A stretch of DNA of 64,000 nt from Malus domestica (lineage: Eukaryota; Streptophyta; Magnoliopsida; Rosales; Rosaceae), in the NCBI RefSeq assembly GCF_042453785.1, contig NC_091671.1, positions 31,463,001 through 31,527,000 of the forward strand. Reading direction: 5' to 3'. Position 1 is the stretch's first letter. Each line of letters starts with the position of its first letter. The translations under genes and the position numbers were made by a program. Below, in pieces: positions 21,266 through 32,545 of the stretch. Under the pieces are notes generated by a model. It saw only the letters and a program-made list of their open reading frames with translations. It ran no database searches and was not told the origin of the DNA.

Positions 21266-21897
21266 AAATGGGTTGACATAGTAGTTGTTGTAATTGTCTT
21301 TTATTGTTTGATGACATTTACTGAGATGTTTGTTGTAATTGTTTTTCATTGTTTGAAGACTATTGAGATGTTTATTAAGTGGATTTGTAATGTGGTAATT
21401 GAGAGTTATCTGGATGTTATGATTGATAAAGCCCGATGTTGTTATATGGTAGGAATTAGAAATACTGTTTAAAATTTTAAATTTGCTTAATTGCTTAGAA
21501 ATTAATCTGACCCTAGTACCTTATCTTTCTACAGCCAGGCTAGAAACAAACCACAAGAATGGATAATTTAGAATATACTTCTGCTTACTAAATATATTGT
21601 TGCTAACCAAAAACCTCACTTGGATAATATTGTTTTATTTCAGTCCTCATGATATGTGTGTTATCATCAGTTTACTGTTTAATATGCATTTTCTATGATC
21701 TTTAAAATTTTTGTTTGTAAGTGTATCCCTTGGTGTTGCCATGTAGCCTTGAGTACATGGATAATAAATTGATAATTGATTACCTTTTCCACTAGGAAGT
21801 AATTTAGCTTTGTAAAAAGCTGTAGGCAGATATTAACGTAATTGCATCATGTTTGCTCCACTAACAATATGTTTCTTTGTTTTTCATATGCAATATT
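21266..21897. other. Spacer between the two Harbinger genes
   Basis: AT-rich and non-coding. It should contain the transposase 3' UTR and the promoter of the Myb-like gene. Confidence 0.4.
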
Positions 21898-22922
21898 ATG
21901 GCTTATTTGATAGATTATATGGCCACCTCACGTAATTGGAATGATAATGAGGAGGATGTGCTGCTTACCATCCTCGAGGAGATGGTAGTTGATGGTGTTA
22001 GGTGTGAGACCGGCAGTTTTAAGGCTGGTACATTTGTAATGGTTGCCACCAAGATGAGGGAGATGATTCCGGGCATTAATACAGAGCCAAAGCATATACA
22101 AAACAAGCTGAAGCGTCTGAAAGAAAAGTATTCCTCTGTATATGACATGATGAATACCTCTGGATTTGGTTGGAATGACGAAAAAAAAATGTGTTGTTGT
22201 GGATAGTGACGATGTACTACAGATGTGGGTGAAGGTACATTTTGTTTCTTATTCTTTTTCAATTAGTTGCTTTAATAAGATTTTTCTTCATTTGTAGTTA
22301 AATACCAAATTATTATTAACTCATAGGCCTCTTCCCAATATATATAGTTGTCTCACCCTTCCTAATATATATAGTTGTCTCAAAAAACACAATCTTGCAC
22401 AATTGCACGTGCACAATCTTGCACAGGTTCTACTAAGTTCAATTTTATTTTAAAATATTCAATTTCAATATTTGATTTCTTTGAAGTCATAACTTTGATT
22501 TCTTTGGGTTCTTATTGTAGAAACATCATAATGCATCTTTCAAACCAAATAAGCCATTTCCATTGTATCCACGCTTGTGTACAGTGTTTGGGAGAGACCG
22601 AGCCACGGGTAGTATGGCTGAATCAGCAACAGATGCAATGGAAAACATGGGAGTGGAAAATGAGGATTGCAATGAGACCTTCGAGATGCCTCCGACTTCA
22701 CCTACCCCATCTCCTTTTGTTGGTACATCCAGTGCATCTCAACCTATTAGGAAGAGGAAAAGGAATAAGGATGATGCTGATGCAAATATTGTAGCTGTTA
22801 TTCGTGAAGGTTAGGATAAAGCAGTTACTGAAATGAAGTATTTAGGGGAAAGTTTTACTTTAAGAGAAGCTAAAGCGAAGTTACCTTCTCAGCTTAAGGT
22901 CATGGGTATCCCATATGATTAG
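21898..22922 (+). pseudogene. Harbinger Myb/SANT-like DNA-binding protein, broken
   Basis: Exon 1 carries a Myb/SANT-like (Myb_DNA-bind_3) trihelix domain (NWNDNEEDVLLTILEEMV..., residues ~15-100). It ends near 22237 at a GTAC donor, and the second exon resumes at about 22520 (KHHNASFKPNKPF). After that comes an acidic/Ser-Pro linker and a basic KRKRNK stretch that could be a nuclear signal. Lesions are one extra A in a run of nine near 22182-22190 (the frame fits with eight) and a TAG after VIREG near 22813. In the superfamily this second protein binds subterminal DNA and recruits the transposase to the nucleus. Confidence 0.85.
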
Positions 22923-24699
22923 GTGCTGAAAATTTGAATGAAGTTAGTGAAAGATACTGGTATATTTAGTTTTTGGTGTACCCTGGATGACTCTGACAAG
23001 CCAGATTTCATTAAAATGTTTATGGATGGCATCTGAGCATTAGGGGGTTTAGTATGATATGACCTATATCAAGGTATGAATCTCTGGCTCATTTCATTTC
23101 TGTTCATATTTATTTAATTTTTTGAATCATTACATTTATGTGGGGATTTCAGCTCTAATGTATTAGAAATTTTCTGTTTTGGATATGAATTTTCAATGGG
23201 CTATTTGAGTGGATTAATAAATTCATAACGTATTAAGTTATGGGTAAATTGGGGTTAATTCACTTAATTGTGAGATCTGCTAGTTAATGGTGTGAAGTAC
23301 TAGTTACTACAGTTGTATTTGTTTGTAGTGATTTGGGTCCAATAAAGTTGACATTTAAACTTAAAATCTTGAATGGGAGGTGTCAAACTGTTTTTATAGT
23401 GCCGGTTCTATATCGCTTTAATGATGTTGGGCATAGTAGTGGTCAAGTGCTCTTCACAACCTTGAATCATGGGATGTGTTCATTGCAGTTGCCTGAAGTT
23501 GGAATGATTTATAGTTTTGTTTGTAGTTTGAGATTTGTATATCTCAATGGCTGAAAATTGAATTAGAATGTGAGAAAGATCGAAAATGACTTGTAGAGAG
23601 GCGATGAATTCATTGTGCATCGTTTCCTGATCAACAATGAATTTGTTAATGTTCTCTATTTAGGGTAGATAGTGTTGCCTGTTAAGCATCCATGATTCTA
23701 GCCTTGTCTTCGTGTGTCCTATATAGTCGATGCATGTATGGTGATCATGTGGTTCAATGTCTTATTTCTGAGATATATTGCTTTTCTTTCATTTGTGACC
23801 TGATTAAGTAACTCGGGGATGCATATTTCTCTGTGCATCTCTGCTTCCTAGAGCCTTAGCATTAAGTTGTTCTGTTTTAATGCATGTTTGCTTATGGCAG
23901 GAAAGCTGGAGAAGGCCTAAGGATATTGATTCACGTGTCAGGTGAAAGTTCAAGGGATGTGCATTGATACCCAACATTGGCTATGCGTTAGAATTTTGGG
24001 AGAAATTTTATTCAAGATGCTACTTTTGTTTTCGATTTGGTACTATTGAATTTTATTCAGAATTTTACTAATCTAGTCATCTTAGATGACATGAAGTTCT
24101 ACCAATTTGTTTGATTTTGCCATTTTACTGTAGTTCCTCGAGTAAATTTTCAGTTTTAATTACTCATTTTCACTTTTACTATCTAGTGTCGCTTTTGAAA
24201 CAGCATATTCTGCCAAACAAAATGAATCCAATCGAATTATATATGTTTTCCATTGCTGTATCCATGATTTATGCTATAATTTGGAACATGTTTAAGTTGG
24301 TTGTTCACCTCTCTTGGGACTGCATTTCTAGGAAGCAATTATGCGCATGCTTGCTTCTACTAGAACTGTAGAAATGCTTATCTCAATATAAGGTTAGTTC
24401 ATGGGAGAAAAACAAATAATGAATAAGTATATATGTGTTCAAATATGAAAAACTTAAAAAAATTAAAAAATAAATAAAAAATTAAAAAAATAACTATCTC
24501 GTCCTGTAACACACATAAATGTTGTACCAAACAACAGATGGAACATGGATAATTTAGTCATTTACCTTTTGGTTATGTTCCGTCCATGCGCTTACCAAAC
24601 GCAGAACGAAACAACAATCTCATTCCGTCCTACGCATACCAAACATAACATGGAACATCTATTCCGCCCCGTCTCGTTCTATCCCGTCTCATCCCATCC
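22923..24699. other. Harbinger 3' non-coding region with subterminal repeats
   Basis: No coding sequence recognised. From about 24570 to the end, GTTTGGTA-type blocks (complement ACCAAAC at 24596, 24649, 24725) occur with GGGACGG-like sequences between them. These are candidate subterminal binding repeats for the Myb-like protein. Confidence 0.55.
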
Positions 24700-24739
24700 C
24701 GTTCCGTTCCGTCCCATCTGCGTACCAAACAGTACCTTA

Positions 24740-26547
24740 TCACAGTTGTGAAAATTTGGTGAGCCCTTGTATAACGGCGTAAGTTCAAATCCCATTGATG
24801 CTAATCTAATATCTAATCTAACAAAATCTATCGTTTAACCAAAAAAAAAAAAAGATTTTAAGTATAAATACAACGATAAAAAAAATTTCAACCCAAACAA
24901 AAAAATTGAGCACGTCAACACACTAACCATATAGCTGACCGAATCCTAGCAAAAGAACAAAGTTGATGTCAAATAGTAAATTTCAAGGACTACATTGATT
25001 GATTTTGAAATTGAGAAACAAAAATGAGATTTTTGAACAATTTCAGAAACTATTTGTACTGAAAGGACTAGGTCATATCAGTCTTCTTTTGGGTTGAAAG
25101 CCCACTAGCTTGAGAATCACTACTTGGTTGAGGATCATGGCTTTTTAACTCGAGGTAATCCATTCTCGACCAAATTGTTAATTTAGATCCAAACAATTAT
25201 TTCATCTTTCACTTTATTCATTCCAAATGCTAGAAAGACGGCTAAAAAAAATGTAAAAATCAACTCCCTTGATGTTATAACTTATATGCACGAAGTGAAG
25301 TGCACGCTTTGAATTCATAGGCTTTTGGTTACTCAATAATACACAAATCGTGGAGAATGAAAAGAAGCAGTCAAATAGAAATAGGAGAAGAACCAGAGTA
25401 AAAAAGGAGAAAAAATAACATTTAAAAGGGGAAAGATCTGCTTATTCCATAGAATCCGGCAGTCAAATAGAAATAGGAGAAGAACTAGAATCAAAAAGGA
25501 GAAAAAATAACATTTAAAAGGGGAAAGATCTGCTTATTCCATTGAGCTTGTTCAACAATGTGCACTCTGGATCCGCGTGAAACGCTAAGGTAGCTTGCTT
25601 ACTTAGTACTTGCGCTAAGGGCTAGGGTTGCTCTTTTGGTAACTCTAACTGTAGATTTTTTACCTTGACTCTTTCGGTATCGGTATGCCTTCGATGATTA
25701 CTACTTTAATGAAGAATCCGGATTCTCTTTGTGAGGATTTCGGGAATCCGTGAATCATATATGTTCATCGTACATCATACAGTTAGAAATTATTTTAAAT
25801 ATTTTTATTTAAAATTAAATACAAACCGTACCTGATAAAAACTAACCGTACAATATACAATGAATAAACATAATTTAAGGATTCCTAAAGGATCCGGAAA
25901 GGATCTGTTGGTATTCAGGTTGGTTCGGTATTACTGTGATTTAAAAAAAAGCTGCTTCTGTTGTATTGTGAGAATAAACCGCTGTAAAATAAGGCAACAG
26001 AGTGTTTGATAAACATTTTTGTAAAAGTGTTTTTGAAAAAAAAAACAGTATTATAATGTTTGATAAACTTTTATGTAAAACAGATGTGAAAAAAAATCGG
26101 TTTTTCAAAGTTGGGTTTTGCAGCTTTGTGTTTTTGGTTTTTTTTTCATCCAAAACTATGAAAAAAAGCTGAAACTGAATGTTTACCAAACACAAAAAAA
26201 CCCCCAATTTTTTTAATATTTATTTTTTTTTAAATTATCTCAGTACCAAATCAGATCTTTAAAAAAAAAAAAATGAGAAGCAGGCTTGGAAGTCGCAAGC
26301 TGACTACTGATGTGATAGAAGCAGAACAAACAGAGAGACTTTAAAACAAGAACAACATAGAAAAAGGAACATGAAAGACTCAAAATCATATTCACACATA
26401 AAATATAATGCTCATGTGTCTAATCGTATTACCCAATCACCGTCACGCTTTCAGAATACAAAAAGATTTCTTGATCACATAAACTATAAGAAACCCATTA
26501 TTTTAATAGATCCATTTATCCTCAGTCGGATTATTATTATTTGATAT
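24740..26547. other. Intergenic, AT-rich; one tandem duplication and a possible MITE
   Basis: No gene seen. It holds the 92-bp tandem duplication listed separately. At about 25930-26220 there is an AT-rich block with inward-facing AAGCTGCTTCTG and complementary AAAAAGCTGAAACTG parts around GTTTGATAAAC/GTTTACCAAAC, resembling an hAT-type MITE. No target duplication was found. Confidence 0.4.
25367..25550. repeat. 92-bp tandem duplication
   Basis: GCAGTCAAATAGAAATAGGA starts at 25367 and 25459. Both copies end in GGGGAAAGATCTGCTTATTC with only a few differences in between. Confidence 0.88.
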
Positions 26548-26892
26548 TGTTGAATTTTGGATGTGTATTTCATATCAAAACAATTACAAGATGAAACATT
26601 ATATAGGAAAAGAAAGTAGACATAAGCCTAACTTGCCTAACTTGCCTAACTTGCCTAATTTACACAAGGAATGTTGACTAGCCTAACTTCAATAGTCATC
26701 CAACATGTTTATTTCATGCATGCATTTTAACAAAAGATAAGACTTGCATGCATTCCAACACTCCCCCTCAAGCTGGATCGAGGGGATTCCTTGAGCCAAG
26801 CTTGGACAGAATGCGCATGAACTGAACCGTAGGAAGAGGTTTAGTAAAAATAACGCTTTGCTTCTTGCTGCGCCATGTTACCAAATTCCCAC

Positions 26893-27032
26893 TTGAAATG
26901 GCTTCGTGCCGCAAACAAACAGTAATGGCTTCGTGCCACAAACAAACAAACTTGAAATGGCTTCGTGCCGCAAACAAACAGTAATGGCTTCGTGCCGCAA
27001 ACAAAGAATAATGGCTTCGTGCCACAAACTTG
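26893..27032. repeat. Short tandem repeats in the copia derivative, first set
   Basis: ATGGCTTCGTGCC(A/G)CAAAC occurs five times with spacing of about 27-33 bp. Confidence 0.88.
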
Positions 27033-27081
27033 AACAACGTTAGGTAGAGCTAAAGCATCCATCGAGCTCTCAGCTTCATAA

Positions 27082-27258
27082 TGTTCTCCAGCCATCTTGG
27101 CTTAGAGTAAAAGTTCTCCAGCCATCTTGGCTTAGAGTAAATGTTCTCCAGCCATATTGGCTTAGAGTAAAAGAAACTTAGCAGAAACGATCAACAGAGC
27201 ATCCATCGAGCACTCAACTTCATAATGTTCTCCAGCCATCTTGGCTTAGAGTAAAAGA
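27082..27258. repeat. Short tandem repeats in the copia derivative, second set
   Basis: GTTCTCCAGCCATCTTGGCT and the following TAGAGTAAA occur four times; three copies are adjacent at ~30-bp spacing and the fourth follows a duplicated ~75-bp stretch. On the element strand these units include the probable gag start codon. Confidence 0.85.
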
Positions 27259-27548
27259 AACTTAGCGGAAACGATCAACAGAGCCAGGAATTTCGAGTTC
27301 CTGCTCTGATACCATGTTGAATTTTGATGTGTATTTCATGAAGAAACAATTACAAATGAAACATATATATAGGGAAAGAAAGTAGACATAAGCCTAACTT
27401 GCCTAACTTGCCTAATTTCCTAACTTGCCTAACTTGCCTAATTTACACAAGGAATGTTGACTAGCCTAACTTCAATAGTCATCCAACATGTTTATTTCAT
27501 GCATGCATTTTAACAAAAGATAAGACTTGCATGCATTCCAACAGATAT

Positions 27549-28095
27549 ATACATTGCTGTTAATATAAATGTCGAGAAAAAAAAATATAAAACTTACAAC
27601 TAAATTAAGACATGAATTTAGCCAGGTTAACTAAAACAATGTGTTCTCTTTTTCGCACACCTGTTCAAATCCTCATTCTCGTACTTATGAAGAATTTAGT
27701 TAGAATATAGCTTGTATCCAAAGAAATAAACAAAAATTACAATTACATCAAATAGTGATTATGATGAAGAAAATTGAGATTTCACCATAAAACCAATTTG
27801 CAAGGTTTATCCTTCCATCAATGTAAAATTCATTCTTAATGTATAATTGATGTTTTCCTTTCTTTGATGACTCCCACAAACACGTTGGCAATTCTGACTA
27901 TTAACGTCACAAAGTTAATGCAGCTCATGACTTTGAAAGTTTGATTTTCCAAATGGATTGTGATGGTCAGATCGAGCAAGGCTTCTGCTGTAGTTCATAT
28001 ATATCGTCAACAAAGTTGAACCAATCAACTTTAGACCATAGTTACGTGATACATATTTACCACTACTAGCTTAAGCTAATTCCTGATAAACTTTC
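27549..28095. other. Upstream region of the ankyrin-PGG gene
   Basis: No gene. A TATATAT stretch at 27998-28004 lies about 95 bp before the ATG and is a plausible TATA box. Confidence 0.4.
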
Positions 28096-30076
28096 ATGGA
28101 TCCAAGGCTCTACAAATCTGCAAAATCCGGGGATGTTTACATCCTCAAGCGACTTCTTAACGATAATCGGAGCCTACTGTATCAACTTACACCCCGAGGA
28201 AACACAGCCCTCCATGTCGCAGTTCAGTTCGGACATAAAAATGTTGTCACTGAAATTTATAACAGATGCAGGTCCCTTCTCACACAGCCAAATTCGGATG
28301 GAGATACTCCTTTACATGTGGCTGCAAGGGTTGGTTCCTTCTCTATAGTGTATTATCTGGTTCGCGAAATTCAATTCATGTCACAGGAAGATTTCGTGAA
28401 CACGAACATTGGCGTGTTTGAGACGCTGAGAATTGGAAACAAGGGGAGCAACACGGTCTTACACGAAGCTGCAAGGAATGGTCATGCAAAAGTTGTTGAG
28501 TGCTTGCTCAAAGTTGATCCCAAATTGGCCTGTTTTGAGAATGACAATGGCGAGTCTCCATTGTACCTGGCTGCAAGAGGGGACGTGTTAGAGATCGTGG
28601 ATCAAATTTTAAGATCAACGCCATCATCAGCTCATGGCGGACCAGAAGGCGAAACAGCTTTGCATGCTGCCGTAATTGAGAAGCATTTTGGTACGTCATA
28701 CTTTGGCTCCCTTTATGTTTTAGCTTCGCTTTGCAATTAACGGTTTAATTATTCATCATCAAACAGTCAGTACTAGCATAATTCCTCTTTTATTTTAGTT
28801 GCTCAAGTTCAGTATTTTCTTATAAAAACTTAAATTTCGTTATTGTAGATATCGTGGAAGTACTCCTAAGGTTCAAACAGCAACTTGTCAAAGAAACTGA
28901 CCACCAAGGCAGGACTCCTCTCCACTATGCAGCATCCCTTGGAGATCACAAAACAGTTCGACGATTACTAGAAATCGATACTTCTACTGCGTATGTTCTG
29001 GATAAAGAGGGCCAGTCACCAATTCATGTTGCAGCAAGGGAAGGGCGTGGCAGTGTCATTAGTGAAATTATTCAACATTGCCCAGATTCGGGTGAACTTG
29101 TTGACCCTTTTGGGCGAAACACTCTTCATATTGCCATCCAAGGTGGGCAAGTAAATGTTGTCAGGTATATACTGGAAACACCCGATCTGGAGGGGCTCAT
29201 AAATCAGCCGGATGTTGATGGAAACACGCCTTTGCATCTCGCAACCATAGAGAGAAAAACATGGATTTTGTACTACTTGATGTGGGATGGAAGAGTAAAT
29301 CAAAGATCTAAGAACAAATATGGCCAAACAGCATCTGATGTTGATAGATCAATCAAAGAATGCAGTCTTAGATTTCCCATGGTAAGTACCAAAAACATAG
29401 CTAATCTCCTTTATTTATGATTGATCTAAATGCTTAACTACAACAGTTCATCTGCCGTAAACTGCTAATGTACGTGCAGAATATAATCTGTACGCCGCAT
29501 GCTTGGTTAGGCAACATCAAATTTTACCAAAGAGCAGAACGGGCAGAAGCCAGTGCAGTGCAAACTTACAGGGAAATGGGCCAGACCCTTTTGGTGGTTG
29601 CAACACTTATCACAACTGTAACATTTACAGCTGCATTCACAATGCCCGGAGGCTATAACAATGATGTCGGTCCACACCAAGGAGTGGCTCTTCTGCAGTC
29701 AAATGAAAATTTCAAGTGGTTCATAATCTCAGACACCATTGCAATGACTTGCTCAATAAATGCAGCTTGCCTTTTATTTGGGGGAGCTGTTAACGGCAAT
29801 GAGTCGGTGTATATTTACTATTTAACAGGTGCTGCTGCTCTTACATATATTGCTCTGCAATCTACTGCAATAGCATTCACAACTGGGATTCTGGCTGTCC
29901 TGCCCCATCAGCAATTTGCCAAAACCTTGGGACTGATAGTTGGAATCACTTTTAATGTTAGTACCTTCTTGCTTCTTTCACAATTGGTGCAAATATTTTC
30001 CAACCTCGGAGCCTGTAGATTATTGTTTTCGCATCTCTACAGGAAGCTCAAGAGCAAAATAGGGAATAAACATTGA
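28096..30076 (+). CDS. Ankyrin-repeat PGG-domain membrane protein (ACD6-like)
   Basis: Three exons join in frame: 28096-28690, 28849-29381 and 29480-30076, giving 574 residues. All junctions are GT-AG (G|GTACGT, TTGTAG|AT, ATG|GTAAGT, GTGCAG|AA). Residues 1-~375 are ankyrin repeats with canonical G-TALH and DGNTPLHLA cores. The third exon carries the PGG domain (about 390-430, including TMPGGY) and four hydrophobic segments, so the C-terminus should span a membrane four times with ankyrins in the cytosol. This is the ACD6/ITN1-type architecture; Arabidopsis members act in immunity, salicylic-acid signalling or salt response. Which role this copy has cannot be read from sequence. There are no lesions. 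Confidence 0.93.
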
Positions 30077-31320
30077 AAAAAACTACAGTACTTAGTACTT
30101 GCATTCATTTGGGTGCCCATTGTCAACGTATGTCTTTTTCGTATTGATAAATAAGCGTTTAGTGTTGTATCAATTGTCGCGTGATCTCTTAACATGGTCA
30201 ATTCGGTCTACCATAATAGAATCTGATCGTATCTAAATCCAAAACTTCGTCTTTCAACGAATGTTGATAGCAGCAGTGTAGCAAAAAATACATACGACTG
30301 GTTCCCTCATACCGAAAACAAAATGTTTTCACTGCTGTATTATGTTTGCCAAAAAGGACTCCTACCAAATTACCGACCGAAATTCCAAAACCATGTCATG
30401 AAAGACATGAAAGCCCTTACTCTATGAACCAAGCAAGGATAATCATAGAAGTAATGCCAAGGATTAATATATGTAGCAGCAAGACAAACCAAAAGTAAGA
30501 GAACTCTGACCTGGTGCTGGTAGTGATTTTACATCCCTAAAGTGGAACATATCAACCATGTCAAGAATTTTGGGTCAATAATTTAGGGACAAAGCTACCG
30601 AACTTGTAAGTTGCTCCAATTCATCACTCCTGCCTTTGATTTCATTGATTTCCTCAAGCGATTGGTAGTTTAGTTTTGAGATAGTACATCACAAAACTTG
30701 GATTTAAATTCATATCCATTGGTTTAGAGATTGGGTTGGGTACAAATGTACTTTTTGGATCGATAATGTAAGGTTTGGAGTTGAGATATAGTGAAAACAT
30801 TCGATTTTGATGGGTTCGGCAGATGTCCCCCGAATGCCCATTGTTACAGTAGGTTTGCCGAACGTTGATGCTGGGGTGAGAAAAGATATTTATTGATCTA
30901 GTTTTTGTGATCCATTTTTTACAATATTTACTTTCCGGTTTTAGTTTGGGTGATTAATTTCCTCTGATAAATCGGAATGTCATCTCCTAGTTGATTTCCT
31001 CTTACTGTTTCCTTTCTTCTTTTTATGAATACTTCGATATATTCTTCTTTTTATGAATACATCAATATATTTTTACATAAGGGGGTGGGAGAATTGGGTT
31101 AAGTCACAAAATGGACAAAAATTTGGTATTAAATTTGCATTCACGAGATTCAAATCTAAAACCTCACTTCCAAGCGAAGAGGAATACCATCTAAATGTGT
31201 AGCTTTCTTCTTAAAAATATGTAGGCTAGTTTTCCCACAAGACACATAAACCAAACCCTCTTCCATCTATCTGTACCGGATAGGGTTTAGGAGATCAGCT
31301 TCCAAGAGGCCAAGCCCGAC
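30077..31320. other. Intergenic, no gene recognised
   Basis: AT-rich sequence. The only structure is a short direct duplication near 31015-31070 (TTCTTTTTATGAATAC twice). Confidence 0.4.
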
Positions 31321-32545
31321 CTAATTTCATTGACAATTGACAATCTTCCTGACCCTTTACACGGTGACCCTGACCGGTTACTCGTTGAAATCCTCTGTCA
31401 AGTTCCTTGCAGAAAATTGATTGTTCAATGCAAGTGTGTTTCCAAGTGTTAAATTCTACTTGGCCATCTGCTCAATCGTTCAGGTGTGGGGGGTTTTAAT
31501 ACAAAAGGCATCGGTGTAAGTTAGAGTGGGGTAATTCTATTTAAATGGCTTGTTCTCAAACCTTCTGGCCGATGTGGGACAGAAGAATTCTAATACTCCC
31601 TCGCACGTGAGACCCAATTTTATGGGTCACACGTGAAGTTCCACACATCGACAACCATATGGAGCCAAGTCGAGGCTCACCCGTGGCCACCTACTCAATC
31701 CATCAGGTGTGGCGGGGTTTTAATACGAAAGGCATCGATGTAAGTTAGAGTGGGGTAATTCTATTTAAAGTGTTTGTGCTCAAGTCTTCTGGCCGATGTG
31801 AGACATAAGAATTCGTGAGACATAAGAATTCTAACACTCCCTCGCACGTGAGACCCAAGGCCAATGGGGACCCACTCATTCATGTGGCATCTCTTAGCCT
31901 ACGTGGAGGCAAGTCGAGGCTCACCCGTTCGCGCGGGGTCAAAGGGGACCCACCTGTTCAAGTGGCAATACGGGCCCATCCCTTGGCTCTGATACCATGT
32001 TAAATTTTAGGTCGACTGATCGAGGGCCCACTCCAACAACACCGATACTGTCTCCACTTGACAACCTACTTAATCCGTCAGGTGTGGGGTTTTAATACAA
32101 AAGACATCGGTGTAAGTTAGAGTGGGGCAATTCTATTTAAATGGCTTGTTCTCAAGCTTTTTGGCCGATGTGGGACGGAGGAATTTTAACACCAAGCGTC
32201 CGCTCCGAGTCATCTCCGAACCTCGTTTCATTGGCCGCTTTTTATCCGTCCAACATGGTCGCCAAAATCCCATACCAAGAACTCTGGTTATATATGTACC
32301 CTTATTATGGAGACGAAGTGTTTATGACGTCCAAGAATCCGGTGTTCACAGAGCTAAGTGAGAAGAAAGAGAACAAAAACAAGAACAAGAACAAGAAGAA
32401 ACATCGATCCGAGCAATTTGTCTCTAAGGTACATCCCCTTTATTCGATTCATGGTAGAAAAACTGTTGGTGGTAGGTGTGGTAACAAAATTCTGTCGTCT
32501 TTAGATTTGATGAAATTGTACCTGAAAAACAAAGAGACACTGTAG
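31321..32545 (+). pseudogene. F-box protein gene split by a miniature LTR element
   Basis: The first half (about 31321-31446) is an F-box: NLPDPLHGDPDRLLVEILCQ and then CKCVSK. The other half begins right after the inserted element (32197 on) with RPLRVISEPRFIGRFL, the normal continuation of the F-box into the associated domain. Removing the insert and one target copy leaves the frame continuous. The second half soon shifts frame (near 32280), with recognisable GDEVFMTSKNPVFTE in another frame, then a Lys/Asn-rich stretch. No start codon is found upstream because a TAG lies in frame near 31288. The gene was thus damaged by more than the insertion. Confidence 0.65.
31447..32191 (-). mobile_element. 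TRIM-like miniature LTR element with three LTR copies, inside the F-box gene
   Basis: The element is 745 bp, TG...CA, with target duplication CCAAG (31442-31446, 32192-32196). LTR-like copies lie at 31447-31595, about 31688-31836 and 31998-32191. All share GGTTTTAATAC, CATCGRTGTAAGTTAGAGTG and GGCCGATGTG. The right LTR is 194 bp and the left lacks ~45 bp near its start. A tRNA-Met primer site (complement of 31985-31997) lies next to the right LTR, so the element strand is minus. It encodes no protein. No 5S-rRNA-like segment was seen, which argues against Cassandra. Confidence 0.88.

Larger units (their letters stand above)
18316..24736 (+). mobile_element. PIF/Harbinger DNA transposon, 6.4 kb, decayed
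   Basis: The ends are inverted: GGTATTGTTTGGTATGCAGA at 18316 and the complement of GGTACTGTTTGGTACGCAGA at 24736. Both lead into GGGACGGGACG-like subterminal repeats. The flanking trinucleotide is TTA on both sides (18313-18315, 24737-24739), the Harbinger target signature. Inside, both genes of the superfamily are on the plus strand, a DDE transposase and a Myb/SANT-like protein, and both are broken by small lesions. Size and gene content fit an autonomous ancestor. The left end is complicated by a smaller palindrome (18316-18636). Confidence 0.9.
26548..27543 (-). mobile_element. Internally deleted copia derivative (TRIM/LARD-like)
   Basis: The element is 996 bp with LTRs 26548-26760 and 27315-27543 (TGTTGAATTTT...TTCCAACA) and target duplication GATAT (26543-26547, 27544-27548). 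Element strand is minus: the tRNA-Met primer site TGGTATCAGAGC is complementary to 27303-27314 and the polypurine tract to 26761-26774. Only a gag start (MAGEHYE) and pol scraps remain. An RNase H piece (NLVTWRSKKQ) is joined directly to the pol C-terminus (FTKPLP...NPLDPA), marking a deletion inside pol. It depends on another element for mobility. Two short tandem repeats fill the remainder. Confidence 0.93.

Noticed and set aside
26768-27095. ORFs made of repeated short peptides
   Set aside because: They come from the short tandem repeats plus copia scraps; no independent gene.
26893-27258. Regular short repeats resembling a CRISPR array
   Set aside because: Plant nuclear DNA, variable spacing, no unique spacers and a location inside an LTR element.
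31447-32191. Cassandra TRIM carrying a 5S rRNA gene
   Set aside because: No 5S-like internal promoter block was seen in any of the LTR copies.
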